Source of the DNA: Streptomyces daqingensis
GTDB taxonomy: Bacteria; Actinomycetota; Actinomycetes; Streptomycetales; Streptomycetaceae
Reading direction: 5' to 3'
NCBI RefSeq assembly: GCF_014645895.1
Contig: NZ_BMMP01000004.1
Location: forward strand, 248,001 to 312,000
Length of the DNA: 64,000 bases
Position numbers and translations under genes: made by a program. A model generated the notes under the pieces. It worked only from the letters and a program-made list of their open reading frames with translations, was not told the origin of the DNA and searched no databases. Positions 44,922 through 52,893 of the stretch are shown here, in pieces (within the stretch, counting starts at the first letter, position 1; each line of letters starts with the position of its first letter).

Positions 44922-46031
44922 ATGAGTGACGAAGCGGAGTGTGAGTTCGCTCGCTCTTCCCCCTCGGACGGCTCCGGCGCCCCCGCCGCGGGCACAGCGC
45001 ACGGCCACGACGGCGGCCGGACACCCCCGGACGGAACCCGCCGGGAGACGCTGCGGACCGCGGACGGAGTGCGCATCGAAGCCGTCTACGACCCGTACGC
45101 GGGCCCCGCGGTGACCGGAGACGACGGAACCGCCGTCCGCGGACTGCGGCAAGGCCCCTGCGCGATCGTCCTCGCACACGGCTTCAGCGGTGCGGCCGAC
45201 CGGCCCGCGATCCGGAGGGCCGCGCGGCTGTTCACGCAGTACGGAGCCGTGGTCACCTTCTCCTTCCGGGGGCACGGCCGCTCCGGGGGCCACTCGTCGG
45301 TCGGCGACCGCGAGGTCCTCGACCTGGCGGCGGCGGTCTCCTGGGCGCGGGCCCTGGGCCACGCGCGCGTGGCGACGGTCGGTTTCTCCATGGGCGGCTC
45401 GGTCGTCGTACGGCACGGGGCGCTGCACCGTCCGGGCGGGGCGGAAGCGGACGTCTGCGAACGTCCCGGCGGAGCCGACGCGTACCCGCGGGCGCACGAA
45501 GGGCGCACAGGCGCACCGGACGGCACGGCCGCGCGGGACGCGCGCGATCCGCTGCCCCTCTCCGGCGTCTCCCCCGGGCCGGACGGCCGAGCGCCCGCCC
45601 CCGCCCGCCCGGGCACGCACTCCGACGCCGTCGTGGCCGTCAGCGCCCCCGCCCGCTGGTACTACCGCGGCACCGCACCCATGCGGCGGGTGCACTGGGC
45701 GATCCAGCACCCCGTGGGGCGCCTCGTCTCGCGGTACGGGCTGCGCACCCGGATCCAGCCGCACGACTGGGACCCCGTCCCCCTCTCCCCCGTGGCCGCC
45801 GCACCGGCACTGGCGCCCACACCGCTGCTCGTCGTCCACGGCGACCAGGACCCGTACTTCCCCCTCGACCACCCCCGGTCCCTCGCCGGGGCCGGCGCCC
45901 CGGAGAGCACGGACCTGTGGATCGTGCCGGGGTTCGGTCACGCCGAGAACGCCGCCGGACCGGCGCTCCTGCACCGCGTCGGGGAATGGGTCGGCGCTCG
46001 ATGGGAGCGCGCCGCCCGCGGCCCGGCATGA
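44922..46031 (+). CDS. Alpha/beta hydrolase with a low-complexity insertion
   Basis: This 369-residue protein has an alpha/beta-hydrolase core: CAIVLAHGFSGAADRP (oxyanion His-Gly), the nucleophile elbow VGFSMGGSVVVRHGAL (Ser ~158), the acid in VVHGDQDPYFPLDH and the His in PGFGHAEN. Between the elbow and the next strand (VVAVSAPARWYYRG) lies an ~70-residue Ala/Gly/Pro/charged insertion (about residues 168-235) that is probably a disordered or lid segment. The substrate is unknown. The N-terminal ~40 residues are also low complexity. Confidence 0.85.
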   Translation: MSDEAECEFARSSPSDGSGAPAAGTAHGHDGGRTPPDGTRRETLRTADGVRIEAVYDPYAGPAVTGDDGTAVRGLRQGPCAIVLAHGFSGAADRPAIRRAARLFTQYGAVVTFSFRGHGRSGGHSSVGDREVLDLAAAVSWARALGHARVATVGFSMGGSVVVRHGALHRPGGAEADVCERPGGADAYPRAHEGRTGAPDGTAARDARDPLPLSGVSPGPDGRAPAPARPGTHSDAVVAVSAPARWYYRGTAPMRRVHWAIQHPVGRLVSRYGLRTRIQPHDWDPVPLSPVAAAPALAPTPLLVVHGDQDPYFPLDHPRSLAGAGAPESTDLWIVPGFGHAENAAGPALLHRVGEWVGARWERAARGPA

Positions 46032-46072
46032 TGGGTCCCGCAACCGGGACGGCTGAGAGGGACAGGACCACG

Positions 46073-46339
46073 ATGGCGAGTGGCACGATCCGTTATTGGG
46101 CTGCGGCGAAGGCCGCCGCCGGGGTGGCCGAGGAGCGGTACGAGGCCGACACCCTCGCCGGCGCCCTCGACAGTGCCCGCGAACGGCACGGCGAACGCCC
46201 CGACTTCGCACGCGTACTGCTGCGCTGCTCCTTCCTCGTCGACGGCGAGCCCGTGGGCAAGCGCGCTCACCAGGCGGTGGCGCTGCGCGACGGCGGAACC
46301 GTCGAGGTGCTCCCCCCGTTCGCGGGAGGCTGCGCATGA
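46073..46339 (+). CDS. MoaD/ThiS-family ubiquitin-like sulfur carrier ending Gly-Gly-Cys-Ala
   Basis: This 88-residue beta-grasp protein (TIRYWAAAKAAAGVAEERY, LVDGEPVG, DGGTVEVLPPFAGG) has the C-terminal diglycine Gly85-Gly86 that in MoaD/ThiS/CysO is activated as a thiocarboxylate. Two extra residues, Cys87-Ala88, follow. They would have to be removed before activation, as for QbsE-type carriers (GGCF), or the protein does not act as a carrier. The stop codon overlaps the next start (ATGA). A rhodanese and a DUF1416 gene lie 2.5 kb downstream. Confidence 0.85.
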   Translation: MASGTIRYWAAAKAAAGVAEERYEADTLAGALDSARERHGERPDFARVLLRCSFLVDGEPVGKRAHQAVALRDGGTVEVLPPFAGGCA

Positions 46340-47373
46340 GCGACCAGCCGCAGCACAGGGCGTACGGCGACGGCGAACAGCCGCCACACCGGGGCCCCGA
46401 GGAGACGTACGGGACGCGGTACGCGGGCTACGGGCGCCCCCACCCCGGCCCCGGCCCGATGCCGGCGGCAGCGCCCGGCAACGCGTCCGGTCCGGTCCCC
46501 TCCGGCGCGCCCGCGGGTACGGCCGCGGCGTCCGCGACGGGCCAGATGCCTATCACCCCGCCGGGAGCGACGGCGCCCGGACGGCCGGGCGTTCCGGGCC
46601 GCGCCGGCGGCTCGCCCCTCATCGCACCCGGCTTCCAGCCCGCGCTGCTGACCGCCGCCCTCGCCGTGCTGGTCGGCGGGGCCGCCCCGCTGGGACCGCT
46701 CCCGCTCGCCGCCGCCGTCCTGATGCTCCAGGCGGTGACCGCCGCGGGCTGGTTCCGTCTCAACGGGATGTGGCCCGCGCGGCAGGGCATCGCCCTCGCG
46801 TTCCTCGGGGGCCTGGCCGCCGACGCCGGCCTTCTCCTGACGTGGAGCGGGCAGGCCGCCGCCGTCGTCCTGGGCACGCTCGGAGTCTGGTGCCTGCTCA
46901 CCCTCACGCTCCACCTGCGCAACCGGTCCGGGCCGGGGGACGAGCGGCTCTACGCCCTGACCGCGGCGTTCACGGCGACGGCGCTGACCGTCGTCGCCGC
47001 CGGGTTCCTCGCCACGCTCGACATGGCCGGGTCCGACGCCGTGACGGCCGGCTGCGCCGCCGTGGCCGTCGCCGCCCTCGCTCGTACGCTACCGCTGCCG
47101 CCGTGGGTCTCGCCCGCGGTCGCGCTGCTCGCCGCGGCGGGCGCGGGGATCGCGGCCGGGCAGCTGACGGGCCTGAGCGGGGGCGTCGGGCTCGCGGGTC
47201 CCGCCGCAGCGGGCGGACTGCTCGGCCTGGTCGCGGGCGGCTGCGCCCTGACGGGCCTGCGAGTGGCGAGCTACGACTACCCGTCGCGGTTCGTGCACAT
47301 GACGGCGGGCGTCGCCCTGCCGCTGACCCTCGCGGCACCAGCCGTCTATCTGCTCGGTCGGGCCTTCGTCTGA
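46336..47373 (+). CDS. Hypothetical multi-pass membrane protein
   Basis: This 345-residue protein has a Pro/Gly/Tyr-rich cytoplasmic N-terminus (about residues 1-95) followed by about eight hydrophobic segments (e.g. ALLTAALAVLVGGAAPL, GIALAFLGGLAADAGLLL, AVVLGTLGVWCLLTLTL, LTVVAAGFLATLDMAG, LLGLVAGGCALTGL). I do not recognise the family. Its ATG at 46336 overlaps the MoaD-like gene stop by four bases, implying coupled translation and possibly a shared role. Confidence 0.75.
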   Translation: MSDQPQHRAYGDGEQPPHRGPEETYGTRYAGYGRPHPGPGPMPAAAPGNASGPVPSGAPAGTAAASATGQMPITPPGATAPGRPGVPGRAGGSPLIAPGFQPALLTAALAVLVGGAAPLGPLPLAAAVLMLQAVTAAGWFRLNGMWPARQGIALAFLGGLAADAGLLLTWSGQAAAVVLGTLGVWCLLTLTLHLRNRSGPGDERLYALTAAFTATALTVVAAGFLATLDMAGSDAVTAGCAAVAVAALARTLPLPPWVSPAVALLAAAGAGIAAGQLTGLSGGVGLAGPAAAGGLLGLVAGGCALTGLRVASYDYPSRFVHMTAGVALPLTLAAPAVYLLGRAFV

Positions 47374-47502
47374 CAAATCCCTCGGGTTAGGCTCGCGGCA
47401 GACCCGTGACCCCGGGTCTACGGGCTGCCCGTGGCCCGCGGGTCTGCGCAGACCGGAGACCCGGCCGAGCCGAGAGCCGCCGCTACATGGGGGAGATCGC
47501 AG

Positions 47503-48210
47503 ATGCGCGCACTACGCAGGGGGCTCCTCGTCCTCCTCGTCCTCGCGGTGCTGTTCGTCGGCGCCGACCGGCTCGCCGTGAAGCTCGCGGAGGACGAGGC
47601 GGCCGAGAGGATCAAGGGCGCGGACGGCGTCTCCTCCTCGACCGACGCCTCGGTCGACATCAAGGGCTTCCCCTTCCTCACCCAGATCGCCGGCCGGGAA
47701 CTCGAGCAGATCGACGCGGAGCTGAAAGGCATGAAGGCCGGGCCGGGCGACGCCCTGACCGTCAGCCGCGTCGACGCCCGGCTGAAGAACGTGCGCATCG
47801 GCAGCGACTACTCCTCCGCCGTGGCCGAGACGGCCACCGGCAGCGCCTTCGTCTCCTACAAGGAGCTGACCAAGGCCGCCCACGAGGGGGTCCGGGTCAG
47901 CTACGGCGGCAAGGACAAGAACGGGAAAGGCCGGGTCAAGGTCTCCGCCGGGATCACCCTGCTCGGCCAGACCTTCGAACGCAGCGTCACCAGCACGGTC
48001 TCCGTCTCGAAGGGCGACATCGTGGAGCTGCACGCCGACGAGGTGCCGGGAGACGGCATCCCCGGCCTGGAGGGCGCGATCCGGCAGCGCATCGACTTCG
48101 CGCGGAAGATAGCGGGACTCCCCCCGGGCCTGGAGCTGGAGCGGGTCCAGGCGACGAAGAAGGGCATCGAGCTGTCGGTGCGGGGCAAGGACCTGGAGCT
48201 CTCCGAGTAG
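47503..48210 (+). CDS. LmeA-like (DUF2993) phospholipid-binding secreted protein
   Basis: This 235-residue protein has an N-terminal anchor or signal (MRALRRGLLVLLVLAVLFVGADRLAV) and a beta-rich mature domain: GVSSSTDASVDIKGFPFLTQIAGRELEQIDAEL in pieces, typical of DUF2993/LmeA, whose mycobacterial member binds phosphatidylinositol lipids and affects lipomannan maturation. The role in Streptomyces is unknown. ATG 47503 follows GGGAGATCGCAG. It is separated by 129 bp from the membrane protein gene. Confidence 0.82.
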   Translation: MRALRRGLLVLLVLAVLFVGADRLAVKLAEDEAAERIKGADGVSSSTDASVDIKGFPFLTQIAGRELEQIDAELKGMKAGPGDALTVSRVDARLKNVRIGSDYSSAVAETATGSAFVSYKELTKAAHEGVRVSYGGKDKNGKGRVKVSAGITLLGQTFERSVTSTVSVSKGDIVELHADEVPGDGIPGLEGAIRQRIDFARKIAGLPPGLELERVQATKKGIELSVRGKDLELSE

Positions 48211-48369
48211 GAGCCGCACCGGGCGCCGCCCCGTCCGGCAGCCGAGACAGAAGCGTCCGCGAGCGGGTCTCTTCCGGCCGCTCGCCGCACCGCGGCACCC
48301 CGGAGGGCCCGTCTCTCGCGGCGTGCATCCCACATTGTGATCGCACACGTCTCACCATATGGATTCACG

Positions 48370-48406
48370 GTGACACGGGACCTCCGACGTCCTTACGATC
48401 GGCTAC
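48370..48406 (+). promoter_or_regulatory. Consensus-like promoter placing the start site at the leader-peptide ATG
   Basis: GTGACA (48370-48375, 5 of 6 matches to TTGACA) and TACGAT (48394-48399) are separated by 18 bp. A start site 7-8 nt downstream falls on or beside the A of the ATG at 48407. No Shine-Dalgarno sequence precedes that ATG. Both facts suggest a leaderless transcript. Confidence 0.6.
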
Positions 48407-48490
48407 ATGAAGCGACAGGCGGACCTCACGAAGCGGCGTGCAGTCGATCTGTGCCGTGTCGCCGCAATGCTCTGTCGCATCCCCTCCTGA
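48407..48490 (+). CDS. 27-residue cysteine-containing leader peptide of a sulfur locus
   Basis: The frame ATG 48407 to TGA 48490 encodes a 27-residue peptide, rich in Arg, with CRVAAMLCR near its end. It resembles the conserved 'putative leader peptide' found upstream of sulfur-assimilation genes in Streptomyces (MKRQ..LTKRR.VDLCRVA..LCR). The two cysteine codons could sense cysteine supply by ribosome stalling. It lies 220 bp upstream of the rhodanese gene. Function as an attenuator is inference. Confidence 0.75.
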   Translation: MKRQADLTKRRAVDLCRVAAMLCRIPS

Positions 48491-48710
48491 CGGCTGCCAC
48501 CAGCACGCTCAGCCGGAGCCCCACAGCCGGCGGCTGCTCGTCCGCATCCGCGTCCGCCCGCCGGACTCCGGCTCCCCGCCGCACGGCGCCCTGCCCGCGC
48601 GCCTGACGATCCCCTGCGAACGGGCGCGAAAGCACCGCATCAGTACGAACCTCCCCGCGGCCACGCGTGGAGGTGCCGCCCTCATCAGCAACCTGCCTCG
48701 GAGGAGAACC

Positions 48711-49550
48711 ATGAGCCGCAGTGACGTCCTCGTAGACGCCGACTGGGTCCAGGACCGCATCGACGACCCCAAGACGGTCATCGTCGAGGTCGACGAGGAC
48801 ACCTCGGCCTATGACAAGAACCACATCAAGAACGCCGTCCGCATCGACTGGAAGCAGGACCTCCAGGACCCGGTGCGCCGTGACTTCGTCGACCAGGAGG
48901 GCTTCGAGAAGCTGCTCTCCGAGAAGGGCATCTCGAACGACGACACGGTCGTGCTCTACGGCGGCAACAACAACTGGTTCGCGGCCTACGCCTACTGGTA
49001 CTTCAAGCTCTACGGCCACCAGGACGTGAAGCTGCTCGACGGCGGCCGAAAGAAGTGGGAGCTCGACTCCCGCGACCTGGTCGCCGAGGTGCCGTCGCGT
49101 GAGAAGACCCAGTACAAGGCCAAGCCGCAGGACACCTCCATCCGCGCGTTCCGCGACGAGGTCGTCGAGGCGATCAACACCAAGAACCTCGTCGACGTCC
49201 GCTCCCCCGACGAGTTCAGCGGCAAGCTGCTCGCCCCGGCCCACCTGCCGCAGGAGCAGTCCCAGCGTCCCGGCCACGTGCCGAGCGCCCGCAACATCCC
49301 CTGGTCGAAGTCGGCCAACGACGACGGCACCTTCAAGTCCGACGAGGAGCTGAAGGAGCTGTACGAGGGCGAGGGCGTCGACCTGGGCAAGGACACGATC
49401 GCCTACTGCCGCATCGGCGAGCGCAGCGCCCACAGCTGGTTCGTGCTGCACGAGCTGCTGGGCCAGGAGAACGTCAAGAACTACGACGGCTCCTGGACGG
49501 AGTACGGCTCGCTGGTCGGCGTCCCCGTCGCCGTCGGCACCGAGGACTGA
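48711..49550 (+). CDS. Thiosulfate sulfurtransferase (two-domain rhodanese)
   Basis: This 279-residue protein has an inactive N-terminal rhodanese domain (about 1-130; SRSDVLVDADWVQDRI, VLYGGNNNWFAAYAYW) and an active C-terminal domain (about 145-275; LVDVRSPDEFSGKL) with the catalytic loop Cys in YCRIGERSAHSW. It transfers sulfane sulfur from thiosulfate to cyanide or thiols. It corresponds to mycobacterial CysA2/CysA3. GAGGAGAACC precedes the ATG. It forms an operon with the DUF1416 gene 53 bp downstream. Confidence 0.94.
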   Translation: MSRSDVLVDADWVQDRIDDPKTVIVEVDEDTSAYDKNHIKNAVRIDWKQDLQDPVRRDFVDQEGFEKLLSEKGISNDDTVVLYGGNNNWFAAYAYWYFKLYGHQDVKLLDGGRKKWELDSRDLVAEVPSREKTQYKAKPQDTSIRAFRDEVVEAINTKNLVDVRSPDEFSGKLLAPAHLPQEQSQRPGHVPSARNIPWSKSANDDGTFKSDEELKELYEGEGVDLGKDTIAYCRIGERSAHSWFVLHELLGQENVKNYDGSWTEYGSLVGVPVAVGTED

Positions 49551-49603
49551 ATCCCCGCCTCCGGGCCCCGATCCCCAGACTGAAGAAACCGAAGGGAAAT
49601 CCC

Positions 49604-49891
49604 ATGTGCGGAGCTAAGGCGGGCGGCCCCGACGCCTCCACCGTCAAGCCCGGTGAGACGACGATCCAGGGCAGCGTGACCCGCGACGGCGAGCCCGTCA
49701 CCGGCTACGTGCGGCTGCTGGACTCCACCGGCGAGTTCACCGCGGAGGTCCCCACCTCCGCCACCGGCCAGTTCCGCTTCTACGCGGCCGAGGGCACCTG
49801 GACCGTGCGCGCCCTGGTCCCGGGCGCCACGGCGGACCGCAAGGTCGTGGCCGAGGACGGCGCCCTCTCGGAGGTCGCCATCGCGGTCTGA
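49604..49891 (+). CDS. DUF1416 (SseC-like) protein
   Basis: This 95-residue beta-rich protein begins MCGAKAGGPDASTVKPGETTIQ in pieces and contains GYVRLLDSTGEFTAEVPTSATGQFRFYAAEG. DUF1416 proteins are encoded next to rhodaneses in actinobacteria (SseC in M. tuberculosis, beside cysA2/cysA3 and molybdopterin genes) and are thought to serve sulfur metabolism. The Cys at residue 2 is conserved in the group. GAAGGGAAATCCC provides the ribosome-binding site. A terminator follows at 49908-49943. Confidence 0.9.
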   Translation: MCGAKAGGPDASTVKPGETTIQGSVTRDGEPVTGYVRLLDSTGEFTAEVPTSATGQFRFYAAEGTWTVRALVPGATADRKVVAEDGALSEVAIAV

Positions 49892-49907
49892 CCGCCGCAG
49901 CACCCAT

Positions 49908-49943
49908 GGAGCCGCGTCCCGGGACGTCCCGGGGCGCGGCTCC
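49908..49943 (+). terminator. Terminator after the rhodanese/DUF1416 operon
   Basis: The stem GGAGCCGCG (49908-49916) / CGCGGCTCC (49935-49943) has an inner paired TCCCGGGACGTCCCGGGG segment. It lies 17 bp after the DUF1416 stop. Confidence 0.7.
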
Positions 49944-50021
49944 GTCGCGTCCGGCACCCGGCGTGGCCCCTCCTGTCAGCCGGGACGTCCCGTCAGCCCC
50001 GACCGGCATACGCTTGCCCGC

Positions 50022-50390
50022 ATGGCAGCTACCAGGAAGCTCGTGATCAAGGTGACGGCCGGGGCGGACGCTCCGGAGCGGTGCTCGCAGGCCTTCACGG
50101 TCGCCGCGGTGGCGGCGGCCAGCGGCGTGGAGGTCTCGCTGTGGCTCACGGGCGAATCCGCGTGGTTCGCGCTGCCCGGCCGCGCCGCCGAGTTCGAACT
50201 GCCGCACGCGGCGCCCCTTCCCGAACTGATGGAGGGCGTGCGGGCCGGGGGCGGCATCACCCTGTGCACCCAGTGCGCGGCCCGCCGCGGAATCGAGCAG
50301 AAGGACGTCCTCGACGGTGTGCGCATCGCGGGCGCCCAGGTGTTCGTCAGCGAGATCACCGGCGAGGGCGTCCAGGCGCTCGTCTACTGA
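50022..50390 (+). CDS. DsrE-family protein
   Basis: This 122-residue protein has the DsrE/F-like fold (LVIKVTAGADAPERCSQAFTVAAVAAASG, VSLWLTGESAWFALPG) and a conserved cysteine pair in ITLCTQCAARRG (about residues 85-96) that could relay sulfur. In other bacteria DsrE proteins act in sulfur transfer; the role here is unknown. The gene follows a terminator and starts its own unit close to the rhodanese operon. Confidence 0.87.
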   Translation: MAATRKLVIKVTAGADAPERCSQAFTVAAVAAASGVEVSLWLTGESAWFALPGRAAEFELPHAAPLPELMEGVRAGGGITLCTQCAARRGIEQKDVLDGVRIAGAQVFVSEITGEGVQALVY

Positions 50391-50532
50391 CCGGCCGCCC
50401 GGCACGGCCGCGCGGGCGCCCGCCCGCCTCCCGTACGCCCCGCACCCGGCGGCGGGAGGCCTCCGCGGAGCGGATTAGACTCGGGGGCGTACGTCGAACA
50501 GCACACTTCGCCACATCCAAGGAGCACACCCC

Positions 50533-50634
50533 GTGCTTGAGGCATTCTTCACCGCGCTGATGGTCCTCGTCTGCGTCGGCACCGCGGCCTTCGCCGGTCT
50601 GACGCTCAAGAAGCTCTACCAGGGCCAGCGCTGA
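50533..50634 (+). CDS. 33-residue single-pass membrane peptide
   Basis: The frame from GTG 50533 to TGA 50634 encodes a 33-residue peptide: acidic start (LEAFF), one hydrophobic helix (TALMVLVCVGTAAFAGLTL) and a basic end (KKLYQGQR), so N-out/C-in topology is likely. AAGGAG lies at 50519-50524, 8 nt upstream. Position between the DsrE and nitrobindin-like genes is kept in Streptomyces as far as I recall. Function is unknown. Confidence 0.7.
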   Translation: MLEAFFTALMVLVCVGTAAFAGLTLKKLYQGQR

Positions 50635-50709
50635 CCGCACCGGCGGCCGGCTCTCACCGGCTCCGCTCGTAAACCCTTCCACGGCTTCCTACAGATCGTC
50701 TGAGTCCTC

Positions 50710-51288
50710 ATGATCGAGATCCCGTCCGACCTGCACCCGGACCTCGTCCCCCTGGCCTTCCTGCTCGGCAACTGGCAGGGCGCGGGCGTCGCCGCCCTGG
50801 ACGGAGAGGACGGCCCCGGCACGGACAAGTGCAACTTCGGGCAGGAGGTCGCCTTCAGCCACGACGGGCGTGACTTCCTCCAGTACGTCTCGCAGAGCTG
50901 GCAGCTCGACGACGACGGCAAGAAGGTGCGTCCGCTGGAGACCGAGAGCGGCTTCTGGCGCATCGACTCCGAGCGCAAGGTCGAGGTCGTCATGGTGCGC
51001 GACCAGGGGATCGCCGAGGTCTGGTACGGCGAGATGGCCGACCAGAAGCCGCAGATCGACCTCGCGACGGACGCCATCGCCCGCACGCCCTCGGCCGGCG
51101 AGTACAGCGGCGGCAAGCGCCTCTACGGCTACGTCAACGGCGACCTTATGTGGGTGGGCGAGCGGGCCGCTCCGGGCGTGCCCCTCCAGCCGTACATGTC
51201 GGCACACCTGAAGAAGGCCGTCGACCCCAGCGAGTGGGCGAAGGACCTGGGCGATCTGCCCGACGACGGGATCGCCTTCTTCAAATAG
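50710..51288 (+). CDS. Nitrobindin-like (FABP-family, DUF1794) heme-binding protein
   Basis: This 192-residue beta-barrel protein has the N-terminal signature LGNWQGAG (family GxWxGxG, about residues 19-26) and ends near LPDDGIAFFK. Nitrobindins bind ferric heme through a C-terminal histidine and scavenge NO or peroxynitrite (family knowledge). A candidate His is in SAHLKKAV (about residue 160). It is 22 bp upstream of nur, so likely co-transcribed. Confidence 0.87.
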   Translation: MIEIPSDLHPDLVPLAFLLGNWQGAGVAALDGEDGPGTDKCNFGQEVAFSHDGRDFLQYVSQSWQLDDDGKKVRPLETESGFWRIDSERKVEVVMVRDQGIAEVWYGEMADQKPQIDLATDAIARTPSAGEYSGGKRLYGYVNGDLMWVGERAAPGVPLQPYMSAHLKKAVDPSEWAKDLGDLPDDGIAFFK

Positions 51289-51310
51289 GCCGCGGTCCTA
51301 CACTGACCGT

Positions 51311-51802
51311 GTGGTGACAACCGACTGGCAGAGCGACCTCAGAGCGCGCGGATACCGGCTGACGCCGCAGCGCCAGCTCGTGCTGGAGGCCGTCGACAAG
51401 CTGGAGCACTCCACGCCCGACGACATCCTCGCCGAGGTCCGGCGCACGGCGGGCGGCGTGAACATCTCCACCGTCTACCGGACGCTGGAACTGCTGGAGG
51501 AGCTCGGTCTCGTCTCGCACGCGCACCTGGGTCACGGCGCCCCCACGTACCACCTCGCCGACCGGCACGACCACATGCACCTCGTGTGCCGCGACTGCTC
51601 GGACGTGATCGAGGCGGAGCTGACGGTGGCCGGCGCGTTCGTCGACCGGATCCGCGAGACGTTCGGGTTCGACACCGACATGAAGCACTTCGCCATCTTC
51701 GGCCGCTGCGCGAAGTGCACCGAGAAGCGGCGTGGCGCGGCGGAACCCGAAGCGGACGAGCAGGTCCCGCGGCCCTCGAAGCGCCGCGGAGCCCCGTCGT
51801 AG
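51311..51802 (+). CDS. nur: Nickel-responsive Fur-family regulator Nur
   Basis: This 163-residue regulator has the Fur winged helix (about 1-85; YRLTPQRQLVLEAVDKLEHSTPDDI, VNISTVYRTLELLEELGLV) and a dimerisation/metal domain with HGAPTYHLADRHDHMHLVCRDC and a final FGRCAKC. The sequence start and metal-site His cluster match Streptomyces Nur, which represses nickel uptake and the iron superoxide dismutase gene. GTG 51311 or 51314 is the start. The C-terminal ~25 residues are a charged extension. Confidence 0.9.
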   Translation: MVTTDWQSDLRARGYRLTPQRQLVLEAVDKLEHSTPDDILAEVRRTAGGVNISTVYRTLELLEELGLVSHAHLGHGAPTYHLADRHDHMHLVCRDCSDVIEAELTVAGAFVDRIRETFGFDTDMKHFAIFGRCAKCTEKRRGAAEPEADEQVPRPSKRRGAPS

Positions 51803-51864
51803 GCTGGTCGTATGCCGTTCGAAAGCCAGGTCCGTCGCCTCTTCCCGCAGCCCGGTGGTGCCGC

Positions 51865-52836
51865 ATGAACTCTCCGCTCCTTTCGCTGCCCGGCGCCGTC
51901 GCGGCAGAAGGCCAGGACGAAGGCGTCGCCGCGCACTACGGCGACCTCTTCCGGGAGCAGCGGTCACTGGCCGAGGGCACCGGGTTCGTCGACCTCTCGC
52001 ACCGCGGGGTCGTCACCGTCTCCGGCGACGACCGGCTCTCGTGGCTGCACCTGCTGCTGACCCAGCACGTCAGCGAACTCCCCGCCGGGCACGCCACGGA
52101 GGCGCTGATCCTCTCGGCGAACGGGCACATCGAGCACGCCCTGTACCTCGTCGACGACGGCGAGACCGTCTGGATGCACACCGAGCCCGGCACGCAGGAG
52201 GCGCTCATCGCCTACCTGGAGAGCATGCGGTTCTTCTACCGCGTCGAAATCGCCGACCGCTCCGAGGAGTTCGCGGTCGTCCACCTTCCGGCGGGCTCCA
52301 TCACGGAACCGCCCGAGGCCACCGCCGTGCGGGAGACGCCGCACGGCCGGGACCTCTTCCTGCCGCGCACCGCCCTGAAGTCCTTCGCGGAGACGAGCGG
52401 ACCGGCCGTCGGCCTTCTCGCTTACGAGGCGCTCCGCGTGGAGAGCCACCGCCCGCGGCTGGGGATGGAGACCGACCACCGCACGATCCCGCACGAACTG
52501 GGGTGGCTCGGCTCGGCCGTCCACCTCGACAAGGGCTGCTACCGGGGGCAGGAGACCGTCGCCCGCGTGCACAACCTCGGCAAGCCGCCGCGCCGCCTGG
52601 TCTTCCTCCACCTGGACGGCAGCGAGGTGCGCCTCCCCGTGCACGGCGACGCGGTGCGGCTCGCCTCCGACGGGCCCGACGGGCGCAAGCTCGGCTTCGT
52701 CACCACCTCCGCCCGCCACCACGAACTCGGGCCCATCGCCATGGCGTTGATCAAGCGCAACGTTCCCGTGGACGCCCAGCTGATCGTCGGCGAGGACGCC
52801 ACGGCGGCGGCGCAGGAAGTCGTCGTCGCCCCCTGA
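51865..52836 (+). CDS. YgfZ/GcvT-family folate-binding iron-sulfur assembly protein
   Basis: This 323-residue protein has the GcvT-like folate-binding fold and the diagnostic YgfZ motif KGCYRGQETVAR (about residues 222-233). YgfZ helps repair or assemble certain Fe-S enzymes in a tetrahydrofolate-dependent way. ATG 51865 (MNSPLLSLPGAV) is the expected start; the longer frame upstream runs through nur. The neighbours (nitrobindin-like, nur, rhodanese) are all linked to metal, heme or sulfur chemistry. Confidence 0.9.
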   Translation: MNSPLLSLPGAVAAEGQDEGVAAHYGDLFREQRSLAEGTGFVDLSHRGVVTVSGDDRLSWLHLLLTQHVSELPAGHATEALILSANGHIEHALYLVDDGETVWMHTEPGTQEALIAYLESMRFFYRVEIADRSEEFAVVHLPAGSITEPPEATAVRETPHGRDLFLPRTALKSFAETSGPAVGLLAYEALRVESHRPRLGMETDHRTIPHELGWLGSAVHLDKGCYRGQETVARVHNLGKPPRRLVFLHLDGSEVRLPVHGDAVRLASDGPDGRKLGFVTTSARHHELGPIAMALIKRNVPVDAQLIVGEDATAAAQEVVVAP

Positions 52837-52893
52837 CGCGGCGCCTCTCCGCGCTCGCGGCGGGCGGCCGGCGCCCTGCCGGCCGGCGCCGTG

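Noticed and set aside
48491..48710. A classic SAM or cobalamin riboswitch before the rhodanese gene
   Set aside because: The recognisable core motifs of those riboswitches are absent; the leader peptide is the better-supported control element.
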